Origin: Acanthosepion esculentum
Taxonomy: Eukaryota > Mollusca > Cephalopoda > Sepiida > Sepiidae
Direction of reading: 5' to 3'
DNA length: 64,000 nucleotides
Assembly: GCA_964036315.1 (NCBI GenBank)
Contig: OZ038479.1
Coordinates: 60,006,246 to 60,070,245 of the forward strand
The notes beneath the pieces were generated by a model. That model searched no databases. It saw only the letters and a program-made list of their open reading frames with translations, and was not told the origin of the DNA. Below are positions 11,833 through 21,839 of this stretch, in pieces (positions within the stretch are counted from its first letter, which is position 1; each line of letters opens with the position of its first letter). The translations under genes and the position numbers were made by a program.

Positions 11833-12556
11833 ACTAGCAGCATGGCCCGGCGTTGCCCGTGCTTGATTAAAAAATCGTATGACTCATACAGCAATTGCTA
11901 TCACTTGACTTAAAATATTTTTGCCCTTCCTTGCCTTTAAAGGAGTGCCCTTTGCCATGCTGATGTTGCTACATGCCTTACTTCTTGCCTATTTCACACT
12001 GCAAATTTTTCTAAGCTCTATACTAAACATTAAATCTGTTACGAAAAAGAACAAAACAAAATGAACACAAAACGATCAGCTTTAAAAAAGGACTCGTAAC
12101 TGGAAAAACGTAATGAAAAAAGAATGTTAACAACAAATACTTTTTCACACCCAACTCAGTTCTGCGGAATCAGAATCAACATTGAGTTTAAGCAAGCGAA
12201 TGAGCCAACTGGAGTAAAATGCCATGCAGATTTAAATTTTTCCCACTTGTGACGAATGCAGCTATCGATATTTTTTGCATGCTAGTTAACATTTGTGTCA
12301 GTCAGCTGTTGGCTCTAACGCTGGCCAATAGAATCTTCCTGCCTATTCATGGCAGCCAGCTATAGGCTCTCACTCTGGCCAGTAGAAAATGGCTGCAAAC
12401 TACATGAAAACTGCCGTAGAAGCATGAAAAAATTGATTATTTCCACTATCGATGGGAGTTGGGAAATGCAAAGTCAGTCTTGGCCTTCCCACTAACTTGG
12501 AGCATGTGCATGTAAATTTTGGTGCAAATCCGTCAAAAATTGCGGCTGTGCATTCG

Positions 12557-12596
<40 letters not shown>

Positions 12597-12619
12597 CCTG
12601 CCTTTTATAGATAGAGATT
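11833..12619 (+). mobile_element. Non-LTR-type dispersed element ending in (CA)n
   Basis: Begins with an ACTAGCAGCATGGCCCGGCG segment, a GC-rich start seen at the head of a widespread invertebrate dispersed element. It ends with a GGCTGTGCATTCGTTAC segment, a 37 bp CA repeat and a CCTTTTATAGATAGAGAT tail. Composition differs sharply from the flanks. It has no long open frame. I cannot name the family: a microsatellite-tailed SINE or truncated LINE 3' end is likely. Flanking target duplications were not resolved. Confidence 0.55.
12559..12595 (+). repeat. (CA)n microsatellite
   Basis: Uninterrupted AC/CA dinucleotide run near the tail of the preceding dispersed element. Read on the minus strand it gives a meaningless Cys-Val repeat frame. 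Confidence 0.95.
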
Positions 12620-12772
12620 TAGCATTTAGTAGCAGGCATTGAGATTTTTTTTAAGGGGCCATCTTTTGTCTCTAGTAGCTTTTCTTTTGGGTCCATTAGA
12701 AAATTTGTTGTACATGTCATTAGTTAATTTTTTATTATTGTTATCATCATCTAAATCTTTGTATTTCTTCAG

Positions 12773-12846
12773 AAGCATTTAAATGGAAAACGGAAGAGTT
12801 AGAAACAACTCTAAGGGTGTGGGGAAATCATCTGTTTTCCTGACAG
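12773..12846 (+). CDS. Small single-pass membrane protein, exon 1
   Basis: A polypyrimidine tract (TTTGTATTTCTTCAG) precedes the exon and a GTAAAT donor follows. The ATG at 12783 opens a 64-base coding stretch, 21 codons plus one base, starting MENGRVRNNSKG and ending SSVFLT. Phase 1 fits exactly the acceptor at 21346, so the split codon becomes GAT (Asp). The peptide is basic and would be the N-terminal, probably cytosolic or lumenal, tail; there is no signal peptide. The join to 21346 is an inference from phase and splice signals. A decayed duplicate of this exon lies 2.6 kb upstream. Confidence 0.55.
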
Positions 12847-13440
12847 GTAAATATTGTTTTTCACTGACTGGTGTATTCACTTGTAGATTAGTTAGATGGC
12901 ATTGAAGCATCTCAAATGCCTCTATTTTGCAGTTCACAAAACAGAGGGACTTGGTGAACTATTTAACTTGGCAGAGAAGACTAGTTTTAGAGCAGATTCT
13001 CAATTCGGGAGAGATTACATGTCAGGAATAATCTTAATTTTTATTTTCTTCAAAAGCAGTATAACATTGTCTGTTTGGTAACCGAGTATTGTGAGAATTC
13101 TCTGACATTAGAAATATGCTAATTATTGCTTTACAAGTGTTAACTATCAGTTTATAAGTATTACTTGATACAACTAGGGAATTAATAAAACATTTAAGAA
13201 TATTATTTAATATTTTAAATGCATCACACAATCTTTATAAGTCTTGCTAAAGGTATAAAAAATTTCATACATTTCAAGAGTATGATTTGGAATTTCAGAA
13301 GTTTCATTTGATATTTGACAAATCTCTTCTAACTTTTCAGACAGTTTAGAAATCTCCACCCCCATAACAATCTCAACTTTTCTTTTCACTTTGTTCCTCA
13401 TCATCTTGGCCAACTGTCTTCCAACTTCAATTTTTAGTGT

Positions 13441-13790
13441 CTTTATGTTTTTTATGTATTATAGGTTTCTATCTGTTCCAGTTCTCCAATATCATAACTC
13501 CATTCTTGAAACACCTTTTCCTTCAAGGTGAACATCTTTTAGTGACTTCCATTCATTTAGGAATAGTAGGTTTCTATCTGTTGCCATGGAAAAGTCCTCT
13601 AACGTGTTAGTCCCACTTTTGCAGCATCTTTTCTTTGTTCCATTATGATTGTTTTTCTCTTCAGACTTTATACTTCCTAGCAAAGAATGTTTTCTTTACT
13701 GCATTTTCTTTGATCTTTTCTGTATTGTAGATTTCTGTTACATGGTGAGTTCTCCAGTGTGTTAAGTCCACAATTAAATACAAAAATAAA
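13441..13790 (-). repeat. ~160 bp tandem repeat, block 1
   Basis: Units marked by TTTCTATCTGTTGCCATGG, GTTCTCCAATATGTTAA and TCTCTTCAGACTTTATAC recur at 13466, 13570 and 13731. The same unit is found in two other blocks at 31880-32330 and 32960-33245. Short minus-strand open frames give related peptides (KSEEKNNHNGTKKRC) but each contains stops, so I treat it as a minisatellite-like repeat, not a gene. Confidence 0.65.
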
Positions 13791-16385
13791 TTTGTAAAAA
13801 AATATTGCTTCACATGACTAAGGTTTATAAAAAAAATGTCTATGCTAGCCAGTGAGATGATTTTGTTTAATTTAAAAAAAAACAAAAAAACATTGGATTT
13901 ATTTCCTTTAAATCAAATTTTCATTTTTTTCATTTCTGCATTTAAAGAAATCAAAAGAAAGAGGAAAGATGATATAAATGGCTTGAGCGATTAAGAGGGA
14001 CAATGGGATAATTTAGGGTTGTCAAATTAACAATTTTTGGTTTTATCTGGCTGACTTTTTCTCAATTCAGTTGATAAAAATCTACATTTAATTTTTACCA
14101 TTTTTTAAGGTATTGGGTGTATCTACATACAACTTAGTCTTGTTTTTTTATTTAAGGTCATGCAACTATTTTATTCTTACTACATTTTTAAAATAACAGA
14201 TTAACATGATGATCATCAGCTATGTATAATTGATTTGTACATCAATAATCTTGTAATTTTTAATCAGTAGTTTACTAGCAACACAGCTAGTCAGTGTTTT
14301 TTTAAGCTTAGATCTGGGTTTTTCAATTCTTGTTTGTATTGTTCTTTTAACTTTGAAACTTAATGAGATCTATTTTTTTAGGAATTACAGTTTCTCATTT
14401 TTTATTACTTAAATTTATAGGGTGCTAAATACCAGAAATCTGCCCACCAGGAAGAAAACCACATGTAAAAGTGGCAATCAAAACATAATTTCCCTATCAT
14501 ATACTTTCCAGTGCAATTTTATAAGTTTGTTCTGTTTTTAACTTGTGGCACAACTTCCAATCAGGACAACCGTAGCTAAATTATGCCAAAATTTTAGAAT
14601 AAAATTTTCCACTATATGATTGGAAAATTATTCTGATCTGCAATTTTCTTCCCATGAAAGATTTGATAGACACCTTTTCCAAATGTAGGTAAAAAGTAAG
14701 AGAAAGAAAAACTTTTGCTCAGAGAAAATGAGTTTCTTTCAGTTTTTTATTTATGTTTACTAAAAAAGTAAATGTTTTAATATGAATGTCACACTGAACA
14801 ATATATATCAAGCAACTGATTTAAAAAAAATTCAAACATCTTTGAAACAGGTGATAATTTAAATTTAGTATAATATTTCTTATACAATCATTTAGTATAA
14901 TCATTGTAGTGTAAAATAACAGTATCTTGAAAACAAAAAAAACTGGCAGAGATAATTTGTCTAAATAATAGACTTTAATCATCTTGAAAATACGTTTTTG
15001 ACTTTTTAGTTTAATCTCTATTGAGGTTAAATACTTATTTGTAAATAAATTCAATGACTGTTTTTAGATTCTGACAAATTACATTATGTCTTAAGTAAGA
15101 AAAATGAAAAATGTGTTGGGAAGTCAGGGATTATTTGTTGGCACTGGTTCTAAATACGGGTGATCATTTACAATATACTTACATCTCAAATGAACCTCCC
15201 TCCTTGTCAACTCATTTTTACTATTTTTATATTCTCAAAATATGGGGCTAAACTGATAATAATCTGAAAATGTTTTTATTTTTTTAAATTCAATAAAAAA
15301 GAGAAAAAACAATAAAACTAATGATATAAAAGTCATTATTTACACTGGATTTAGAATTTCAATCAATTTCAATTTGACTTGCCATCTAATTTTTCTTTTA
15401 TCACTTGATAATTTTTTTATTCTCTAATAATAATTTGCAGTTAAAGTCGAAAATAGGGTACAGTTTTATATTTTTCAGTTAATTAAATTACGTCAAAAGC
15501 ACCATTTTAAGGGAACCAATTTTTTGCAATCATGGAATATTGTGAATCTGAAAGAGAATCTTGTTTTTCATATAATTTTCAATAATGAATAATGACTTAA
15601 TCATTTGAATTTTTCAAATTATATTCATTTTAATTCTTTCTAAAACTGAACTGATTCATTAAAAATTTAACATGATTTAATAAATAAATGTATGAGCATA
15701 ATTATATTTTCTTAAAATTTTTCCCTGCTTTTCTAAAATACTTAATCATTAACCTTAAAATATAAAAATGTAAGAATTAATCTGGTTAAATGCGCCGATA
15801 TTAGACAGAAGGATAAAATATGAACTCTCTGTAAACAAGTACTATCTTGGATTATTTAGAAAAAGTCCAAGAAATGTCCTGGAAAATGATTTCATAAAAA
15901 GAATGGGAACCTAGGTGCTACAATATGAAAGAGTGAGGTTAATGTAAATGTAAAAGGTTTACAAATTTTAATGTTTGACAAATGAGAATTTTACTGCATC
16001 TGAAGTAACAATTTTTCAGTCAGAGGTTTGAAGCTGAAATTAGTTGGTGGAGAGAGACCACCATGGGTGGAGGTGCTGAGTGGACATTCAGCTGACAATA
16101 ATTTTTTTTTCTTTTTCAATATGAAGTATACACACTATATCAATGAGAATATCAAATCCACCTGATTAATTATTACACTTATCATTCTTAGACTCTTCCA
16201 AGTAGATGTTTGAAAATAAAATTTTCTTTGGAAGTATTTATATTCAAGACCATGTCTTCCAAGGTTTGATGGAAAATTTCTAGAATGATATTTGCAATCA
16301 ACTCTCCATTTCAAATGGTAGAACATCTTCAATTCCATAGAATGGAAGAGAAGCTGAGATCAGGATACACACCTCCAACAAGAGA
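13791..16385. other. AT-rich intronic sequence, no gene seen
   Basis: Long A/T-rich stretch with no domain, RNA or repeat that I could recognise. Open frames (for example 14821-15054 minus, 16135-16338 minus) are short and lysine/asparagine-rich, as expected by chance. A small GC-richer island at 16030-16095 precedes the hAT remnant. Confidence 0.5.
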
Positions 16386-17416
16386 TTGCCGATAAGTACT
16401 TGCCTATGGTCTATGAGAGAATATAGAAAATGTGCTAATTATCTCAAAAATAGATGGTCAAACGTTCATAATGAACCCAGTATATATGTCACTCTGACAA
16501 CATCACCTGGTCACATATACCTAGTGAATACAATAGATACATCAGGCCAACTCCACATTGCAGAATACCATCAGGAAAATTGCCAGGTCTTCAATAAAGA
16601 AGTCAGTAGAAGACATTGGCTGTTATATTGGGAGTGTAGTAACAGATAATGCATCCGGATAATGTCAACCAGATAAGAAAACTTTAGAAGTGAATTGAAC
16701 GTTTTGTCTCATGGATGTTCAGCACACATTTTAAATCTACTGGCTCATGAGTCAGAAGTTCCTAATGTAAAAAAGGACATATGGTTTATGTGGTTAAATA
16801 CTTTAGGAACAATCAGCAAGATACAGGAAAAAGTGGATTCCTTGGTGAGAAACAAGATGACCAATCTTACACTGAAGTGTTCTGCAGAGGAGCAGCATTT
16901 ACAGTTACAACCCATAACTAAAGCTCTAGAGAAAATTCAATAAAGCAGTGGATACTTGGAAAGAATTTTTCAAGAATTTTGAAGTTTCTGAACAAAATAT
17001 ATTGAAAAAAAAAGGTACAACTAAGTCATCAGCAAAGCCCACTTTCATGCCAACATGGTTGATCCTTATCTTCAAGGAAAATCATTAAGCAAGGAAGAAG
17101 TTAATATTGCAATGGAATATGCCAGTGAGAAATATCCCATACTTGTTCCCGTTATCATGAAGTTGCGATGTCTCTTCCTTTTCAGTCACTTAAATATGCA
17201 CACTCCATAAGCAAGACAGCCTGTTATTGAATGGTGGAAATCACATGCAAGTGTACTTTGCAGTCATATACTTTCTGCAGTTAAGCAATTTCTGTCAGCA
17301 GTGGCTTCAGTTTCTGGCATTGAACAAGTTTTCTCATCCTATGTACTGATGAATTCAAAATTGAGAAACTGTCTTGATACAGATAAAGCAGTAGAACCAA
17401 TCTTTCTATTTAAATG
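16386..17416 (+). pseudogene. Decayed hAT-family transposase
   Basis: Piecewise translation gives a segment at 16695-16943 with GCSAHILNLLAHESE, the Cys-containing 'C.AH.LNL' block of hAT transposases. A clear C-terminal dimerisation region follows at about 17220-17416: PVIEWWKSHAS, FLSAVASVSGIEQVFSS and then KLRNCLDTDKAVEPIFLFK before a stop. The latter matches the hAT C-terminal 'S...E..FS......R..L' signature. Several frameshifts and stops separate the pieces. No terminal inverted repeats or 8 bp target duplications were found by eye. It lies inside the proposed intron and is not active. Confidence 0.75.
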
Positions 17417-17689
17417 AATGAATGCAAAAATGGCTCATGTTGAATTTTAAAATCTGTTAATATTATAAATAATTATTCAATTAATAAATATTTCATTCAA
17501 TATATTTAACACTTTTCTTCCTTCATGAAATTACATGAAAAGTGAAAAAAAATTGTATTTTTATTTCTAAATCTTTTGCTTTAAATAAAGAATTTTGTAA
17601 TTTAATTCAGCGATTTTTCTAAAAAATAAATTAAAATCGTGATTCAAATTAATGGTTACATCAGTTTGATTAAAATCAAACTACTCTAA

Positions 17690-18000
17690 TGCATGTGCCT
17701 TTTCAACTGTAAGTTCCTTGAAAATTCATATTCACATATTTCACAAGAATTCAACTTATCTCCAGGACAGGTTCACATATTGAATACTAAATATGGTTTC
17801 TGTGAAACTGAATATATAAATATTTCACAAGAATATGGTCTATCTCTAGAGTGTAACTGCATGTGGCTCAGCAAAGCTAAGTTCTCTGGAAATGCAAATA
17901 CAAATACTTCACAACAATATAGTTTCTTTCTGGTGTGGGTCTGCACATGACAACTGAACATTGACTTTTCTACAAACATAAATTTATAAAATTAACATGG
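17690..18000 (-). pseudogene. Decayed C2H2 fingers downstream of ZF1
   Basis: Directly downstream of the ZF1 stop the same 84 bp periodicity continues for about three more fingers, for example CEVFVFAFPENLALLSHMQ and CEIFIYSVSQKPYLVFNM. Second cysteines and histidines are lost and there are stops. The ancestral ORF was longer and has been trimmed from its 3' end. Confidence 0.65.
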
Positions 18001-18009
18001 ATAAAGATA

Positions 18010-18870
18010 CTATTCAGAGTGTATTCGCATATGGCTCTCCAAATGCGCATTCCGTGAAAAAGCAGATCCACAAACATCACAAGAATATGGTTTCTCTCCA
18101 GTGTGTGTCCGCACATGGCTCTCCAAATATGACTTCCGCGAAAATGCAGATCCACAAACTTCACATGAATATGGCTTCTCTCCTGTGTGTACTACCATAT
18201 GGCGCACTAAGCGTGACTTTACTGAAAATGCAGATCCACAAACTTCACAGGAATATGGTTTCTCTCCAGTGTGTGTTAACATATGGCACACTAAATGTGA
18301 CTTTACTGAAAATGCAGATCCACAAACTTCACAAGAATAGGGTTTCTCTCCAGTGTGTGTACGCATATGGCGTACCAAACTTGATCTCCTTGAAAATGCA
18401 GACCCACAAATTTCACAAGAATACGGTTTCTCTCCAGAGTGTGTCCGCACATGGCTCACCAAAAATGACTTCCGTGAAAACGCTGATCCACAAACTTCAC
18501 AAGAATATGGTTTATCTCCAGTGTGTATTGCCATATGGCACACTAAATGTGACTTTACTGAAAATGCAGACCCACAAACTTCACAAGAATATGGTTTCTC
18601 ACCAGTGTGGGTACGCATATGGCGCACCAAACTTGATTGCCTTGAAAATGCTGAACCACAAACTTCGCAAGAATATGGTTTCTCTCCAGAATGTTTTCGC
18701 ATATGGCGCACCAAATGTGAATTGTCTGAAAATGAGCATCCACAAACTTCACAAGAATGTGGTTTCTGTCCAGTATGTTTATGCATATGGCTCATGAAAT
18801 GTGACTTCCGTGAAAATGCAGAGCCACAAATTTCACAAGAATATGGTTTATCTCCTGTATGTGTTTCCAT
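18010..18870 (-). CDS. C2H2 zinc-finger protein ZF1, 10 fingers
   Basis: A 286-codon ORF encodes ten consecutive C2H2 fingers, each 28 residues (84 bp), of the form CEVCGSAFS-x7-H-x3-H with TGEKPYS linkers. It predicts a nuclear DNA-binding protein. Variation is mainly at helix positions -1, 3 and 6. The first ATG lies in the linker region of a preceding broken finger: in-frame upstream sequence reads CVRKSDLVYYM behind a TGA, so one finger has been partly deleted and the present start may be secondary. No KRAB, SCAN, BTB or ZAD domain is visible. The ORF ends cleanly after the tenth finger; decayed fingers continue beyond. Paralogous to ZF2 and ZF3 on the same strand. Confidence 0.8.
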   Translation of the reverse strand: METHTGDKPYSCEICGSAFSRKSHFMSHMHKHTGQKPHSCEVCGCSFSDNSHLVRHMRKHSGEKPYSCEVCGSAFSRQSSLVRHMRTHTGEKPYSCEVCGSAFSVKSHLVCHMAIHTGDKPYSCEVCGSAFSRKSFLVSHVRTHSGEKPYSCEICGSAFSRRSSLVRHMRTHTGEKPYSCEVCGSAFSVKSHLVCHMLTHTGEKPYSCEVCGSAFSVKSRLVRHMVVHTGEKPYSCEVCGSAFSRKSYLESHVRTHTGEKPYSCDVCGSAFSRNAHLESHMRIHSE

Positions 18871-19130
18871 ATAGTATACTAAATCTGACTTCCTTACACA
18901 GATTCACAAACTCTTCTTTTTAATTTTTACTCATATATAATTGTGATTATGTAGAAAAGACAAATCCCATGAAGTATGATTCCTTTAATATTCACTGTGA
19001 GCCGTCAAAAGTGTAGATACATATCTTGTACATGAATACTGGAAAGTGAAGAGTCTTGCTTTCTTTCATTCAAATTCCCATTAATGACCATTTATATGTA
19101 TATCCCAATTTTTTTGTTGAACTGAAACAT
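18871..19130 (-). other. 5' part of ZF1 exon, from splice acceptor
   Basis: A minus-strand acceptor CTTACTTTTTCTTTGCAG ends at 19131. The exon then opens with ATGTTTCAG, a 12-codon uORF that stops well before the fingers. The matching positions in ZF2 (37399) and ZF3 (51682) carry the same acceptor-then-ATG arrangement. Between uORF and fingers lies a broken finger. I infer this as 5' UTR of the single ZF-coding exon. Confidence 0.5.
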
Positions 19131-19760
19131 CTGCAAAGAAAAAGTAAGAAAAGACTAATTAACAGGGACAATGAATACTATATGAGATCAGATGATATTG
19201 TAATAGATACAAGTAGTTATATATTAATGCTAGTTTAGACTAGCACATGGGCCCATGAATACAGCAGCCAGTGAAAAGCAAACATTTTGCAGTTAGTTAA
19301 CTGTCTGTGAAATAAGATTCCTTAACTATAAACTTTGTCCAATGTGGACATTATTCAATCAACACAAAGATGTATAAAAATAAATTTAATGATTTTTTTC
19401 TATTTGCTTTCATATAAATACAGTTGAAAATGTGTTTGAGAATTTTATGCTGACCACTAAGCTGATGAACATTAATAGTTGAAACAATTCTTGCTTCAAG
19501 GATGCATAGTTACTAAGAATAAATTAATCAAATGTTTTTGGAAGCATGACGTAAATAGTTCCAGACATCTACATAACTGGACCAAAAATGCATACCAATC
19601 ATGGCAGACAGTTACACATGTGGATGCAAAAGAAAGTAAGCCTAAACATAATTTTTTCAAATACCTACTTTAACAAGATAGCACTCACTAAATAATAAAA
19701 GCCATATTCCTTTATTGTACATAAAATAAAATGATTTAGAGAAGATAATTTGTCACAACT
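19131..19760 (-). repeat. Conserved upstream block of ZF1 (duplicated unit)
   Basis: More than 500 bp align by eye with 37400-37900 and 51683-52030. Shared landmarks are AACTTTGTCCAAT, CACAAAGATGTATAAAA, GTCTGTGAAATAAGATT and ATTAATAGTTGAAAC. It is non-coding. It could be intron retained by duplication or a proximal promoter. Confidence 0.7.
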
Positions 19761-21345
19761 TGCAAAATCCATCAGCATTTGTTATAAAATATGAGAACAG
19801 TTTGTTTTAATTCTAAAATTTTGATAATTTTGTAACTGAAATTTAATCAATATGTAACTGCTTCTTGTTTGATAGTAACATTGAAGCAAGGCAAATATAT
19901 TCTGAAGTGAAAATAAGGGGAGAGGCTAACGTACACTGTAAAATATGGCTTCCATAGATTAATTTTCGATTTAATAAAAAATTTGGCTAAATCTTTCTAT
20001 AGTTATTTGAAAGAGATTAGAACAATATGTTTCTCTTGAATGTTGTACTGGAACAATAAATAGTGTTTGAACAAGTGACTATTTTCACTTAACTGAAAAT
20101 TGATATATATATACATATTTTGAAAAGTGTCATTTCCATGCATCTTTACTATTCATGTATGGATTGTGAATTTTAAATATTCATATAGGAAAAGTAAAAA
20201 TAGAGAAAAATAAGATTCATTTTCATCATTTCATATTTTGTTTATCCAGAAAAGAAATAAAAATCAATGCTGTACAGTCAGCAAAAAAGATATGTGCCAT
20301 TTAGAGAAATGCTGCCATGGCTGAGAGTAGTATTCATAGTGGTTCAATCAGTCCAGTAGTGGAATTTTTGATCTGGAAATCTGAGAAAGATCTTGCAGTC
20401 CTGCAATTGTTGACAATGATTGAATTGAAATGTTTATTAAAATTGATCCAGGTCACATAACACGAGACTTTGCAGAGAATCATCTGTACTTGACCAATGC
20501 CATCTTCCACCAAGACTAATGCCAGACCTTATGCCTCATGGTAGACCCAACAGAAACTAGTACAGCTCGACTGGGATGTCCTACTGCACCTGCTGTGCTC
20601 ACCTCTCCTTGCAATCTCAGATTAACATTCCTTTTGATCCATACAAATACAGAAAGAGTTTTGAATCTCTGGAAGTCTGTAAAATGCATGAAGACCACCA
20701 GTTCATCACTCAGATTGAAACCAAATTCTAAGCAGAAGGGATCATGAAGCTACATGAAAAAAGGTAGTGAAACAGAACGACACATGTGTTTGAATAAATC
20801 TATGTATTAATATCTACATAGTGCCTTTGAAATGCAATTACAAATCAACACAAACCTTTGTTCTGGCCCATGTCAGTTGAAAAGAATAATACACAATATT
20901 AGATAACAGAATTTTTCTGAAAAATATTCAAATGTCTAAAATGTTATTCTCAAAATGAAAAAAGTCCCTCATGTGTGAGTAGTGTTCTAGCATCAAAACC
21001 ACTTTTATTACAATACAGCCTGTAAATGAGAGTGAGTTACCTTAACTTTTTTTTGTTTTGTTTGTGGGTACATTATTGCAAGGGTATGTACATTGCATCT
21101 TTAAGAAGATATCTCATTCTGGCTGTGTGTGTGTGTGTTTGCTTTAATAGGCAAATGTGAGGTGAAAAGAGGTAAGCCCATGTCAAATTCTCTCTTTAAG
21201 TATGCAAATTATTGTCTTTTATGTCAGAAAATGTTTATAGAAAACTGTTTGTTTATTTTTAGTTTCATGTTGAAGAACTCACTTTGAACACTACTTGTGA
21301 AATAATTCTTCACCAGTTGAACTCTCGTTTCCTCATTTTTGCCAG
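19761..21345. other. AT-rich, no gene recognised
   Basis: The stretch 20250-20760 is less AT-rich and has overlapping open frames on both strands (69 and 60 codons) with no known motif. It may be an old transposon fragment. The rest holds nothing identifiable. A TG microsatellite sits at 21125-21138, and a TTTGCCAG acceptor closes the segment. Confidence 0.35.
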
Positions 21346-21548
21346 ATGCTATCATTACACAGCTGATACAGACTAATACAGCAGATCTGAAATTGTTACC
21401 CTCAGAAAAGTGTAGGGCAGACTATCCCCACATTCTAGTTATACTAATGCCTATAATTGCTGGAGTTTCAGGCCTTGTATTTCTATTGATTAGACATCCT
21501 TTATCCAAAAATCATGATTATAAAATAATTGGAGAAGAAAATATATAA
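21346..21548 (+). CDS. Small single-pass membrane protein, exon 2 (C-terminal)
   Basis: Preceded by CCTCATTTTTGCCAG, a good acceptor. Read in the phase set by exon 1, it gives DAIITQLIQTNTADLKLLP, a single Cys, then an about 21-residue hydrophobic span starting HILVILMPIIAG and ending FLLI. A short basic/polar tail (RHPLSKNHDYKIIG) and a TAA stop follow. The full predicted protein is 88 residues, single-pass, without a signal peptide. I do not recognise the family; short SMIM-type or receptor-accessory proteins have this shape. The clean ORF, phase match and lack of repeats around it support a real gene. Confidence 0.6.
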
Positions 21549-21642
21549 TGTCCGGAAAAATTATATGTTTATTTAAATTTTCTTGTTCTGTATTTTAAAG
21601 ATAAAATACTTGTTTTCATATTTATTTATAAAAATGGTAAAT

Positions 21643-21648
21643 AATAAA
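21643..21648 (+). terminator. Candidate poly(A) signal
   Basis: AATAAA about 95 bp after the exon 2 stop. In AT-rich sequence this hexamer is common by chance, so support is weak. Confidence 0.3.
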
Positions 21649-21839
21649 TATATTTTGAAAATATAGTAAGGGAGTGAAAGTAGTTAGAATAATAGCAGTG
21701 TCAAGGGAAAAAAACATCCTTTTACACACTGTTTTTTTTGTGGGCACAAGATAAATATTTTTGTACTTTTGTTTATGTTACCAAGGGAAATATGCATTGT
21801 GGATTTTCTTTAAAATTTACTAATAAAATAAAAATTTGA

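Larger units (their letters stand above)
12847..21345 (+). other. Proposed 8.5 kb intron of the membrane-protein gene
   Basis: Bounded by GTAAAT at the left and TTTTTGCCAG at the right. It contains a ~160 bp tandem repeat (13441-13790), long AT-rich non-coding sequence, a decayed hAT transposase (16386-17416), the zinc-finger gene ZF1 on the opposite strand (17690-19130) and that gene's conserved upstream block. If the splice is real, ZF1 is a nested antisense gene. Confidence 0.5.

Noticed and set aside
12400..12594. Cys-Val repeat protein on the minus strand
   Set aside because: Translation of the (CA)n tract of a dispersed element.
12783..12846. GVGKSS resembling a Walker A motif in exon 1
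   Set aside because: The full predicted protein is 88 residues with a membrane span and no NTPase fold; the match is coincidental.
17997..18874. Plus-strand open frames opposite ZF1, also opposite ZF2 (36529-36945) and ZF3 (49737-51020)
   Set aside because: They are antisense shadows of the finger repeats: their periodicity simply mirrors the 84 bp finger unit, and the peptides have no domain.
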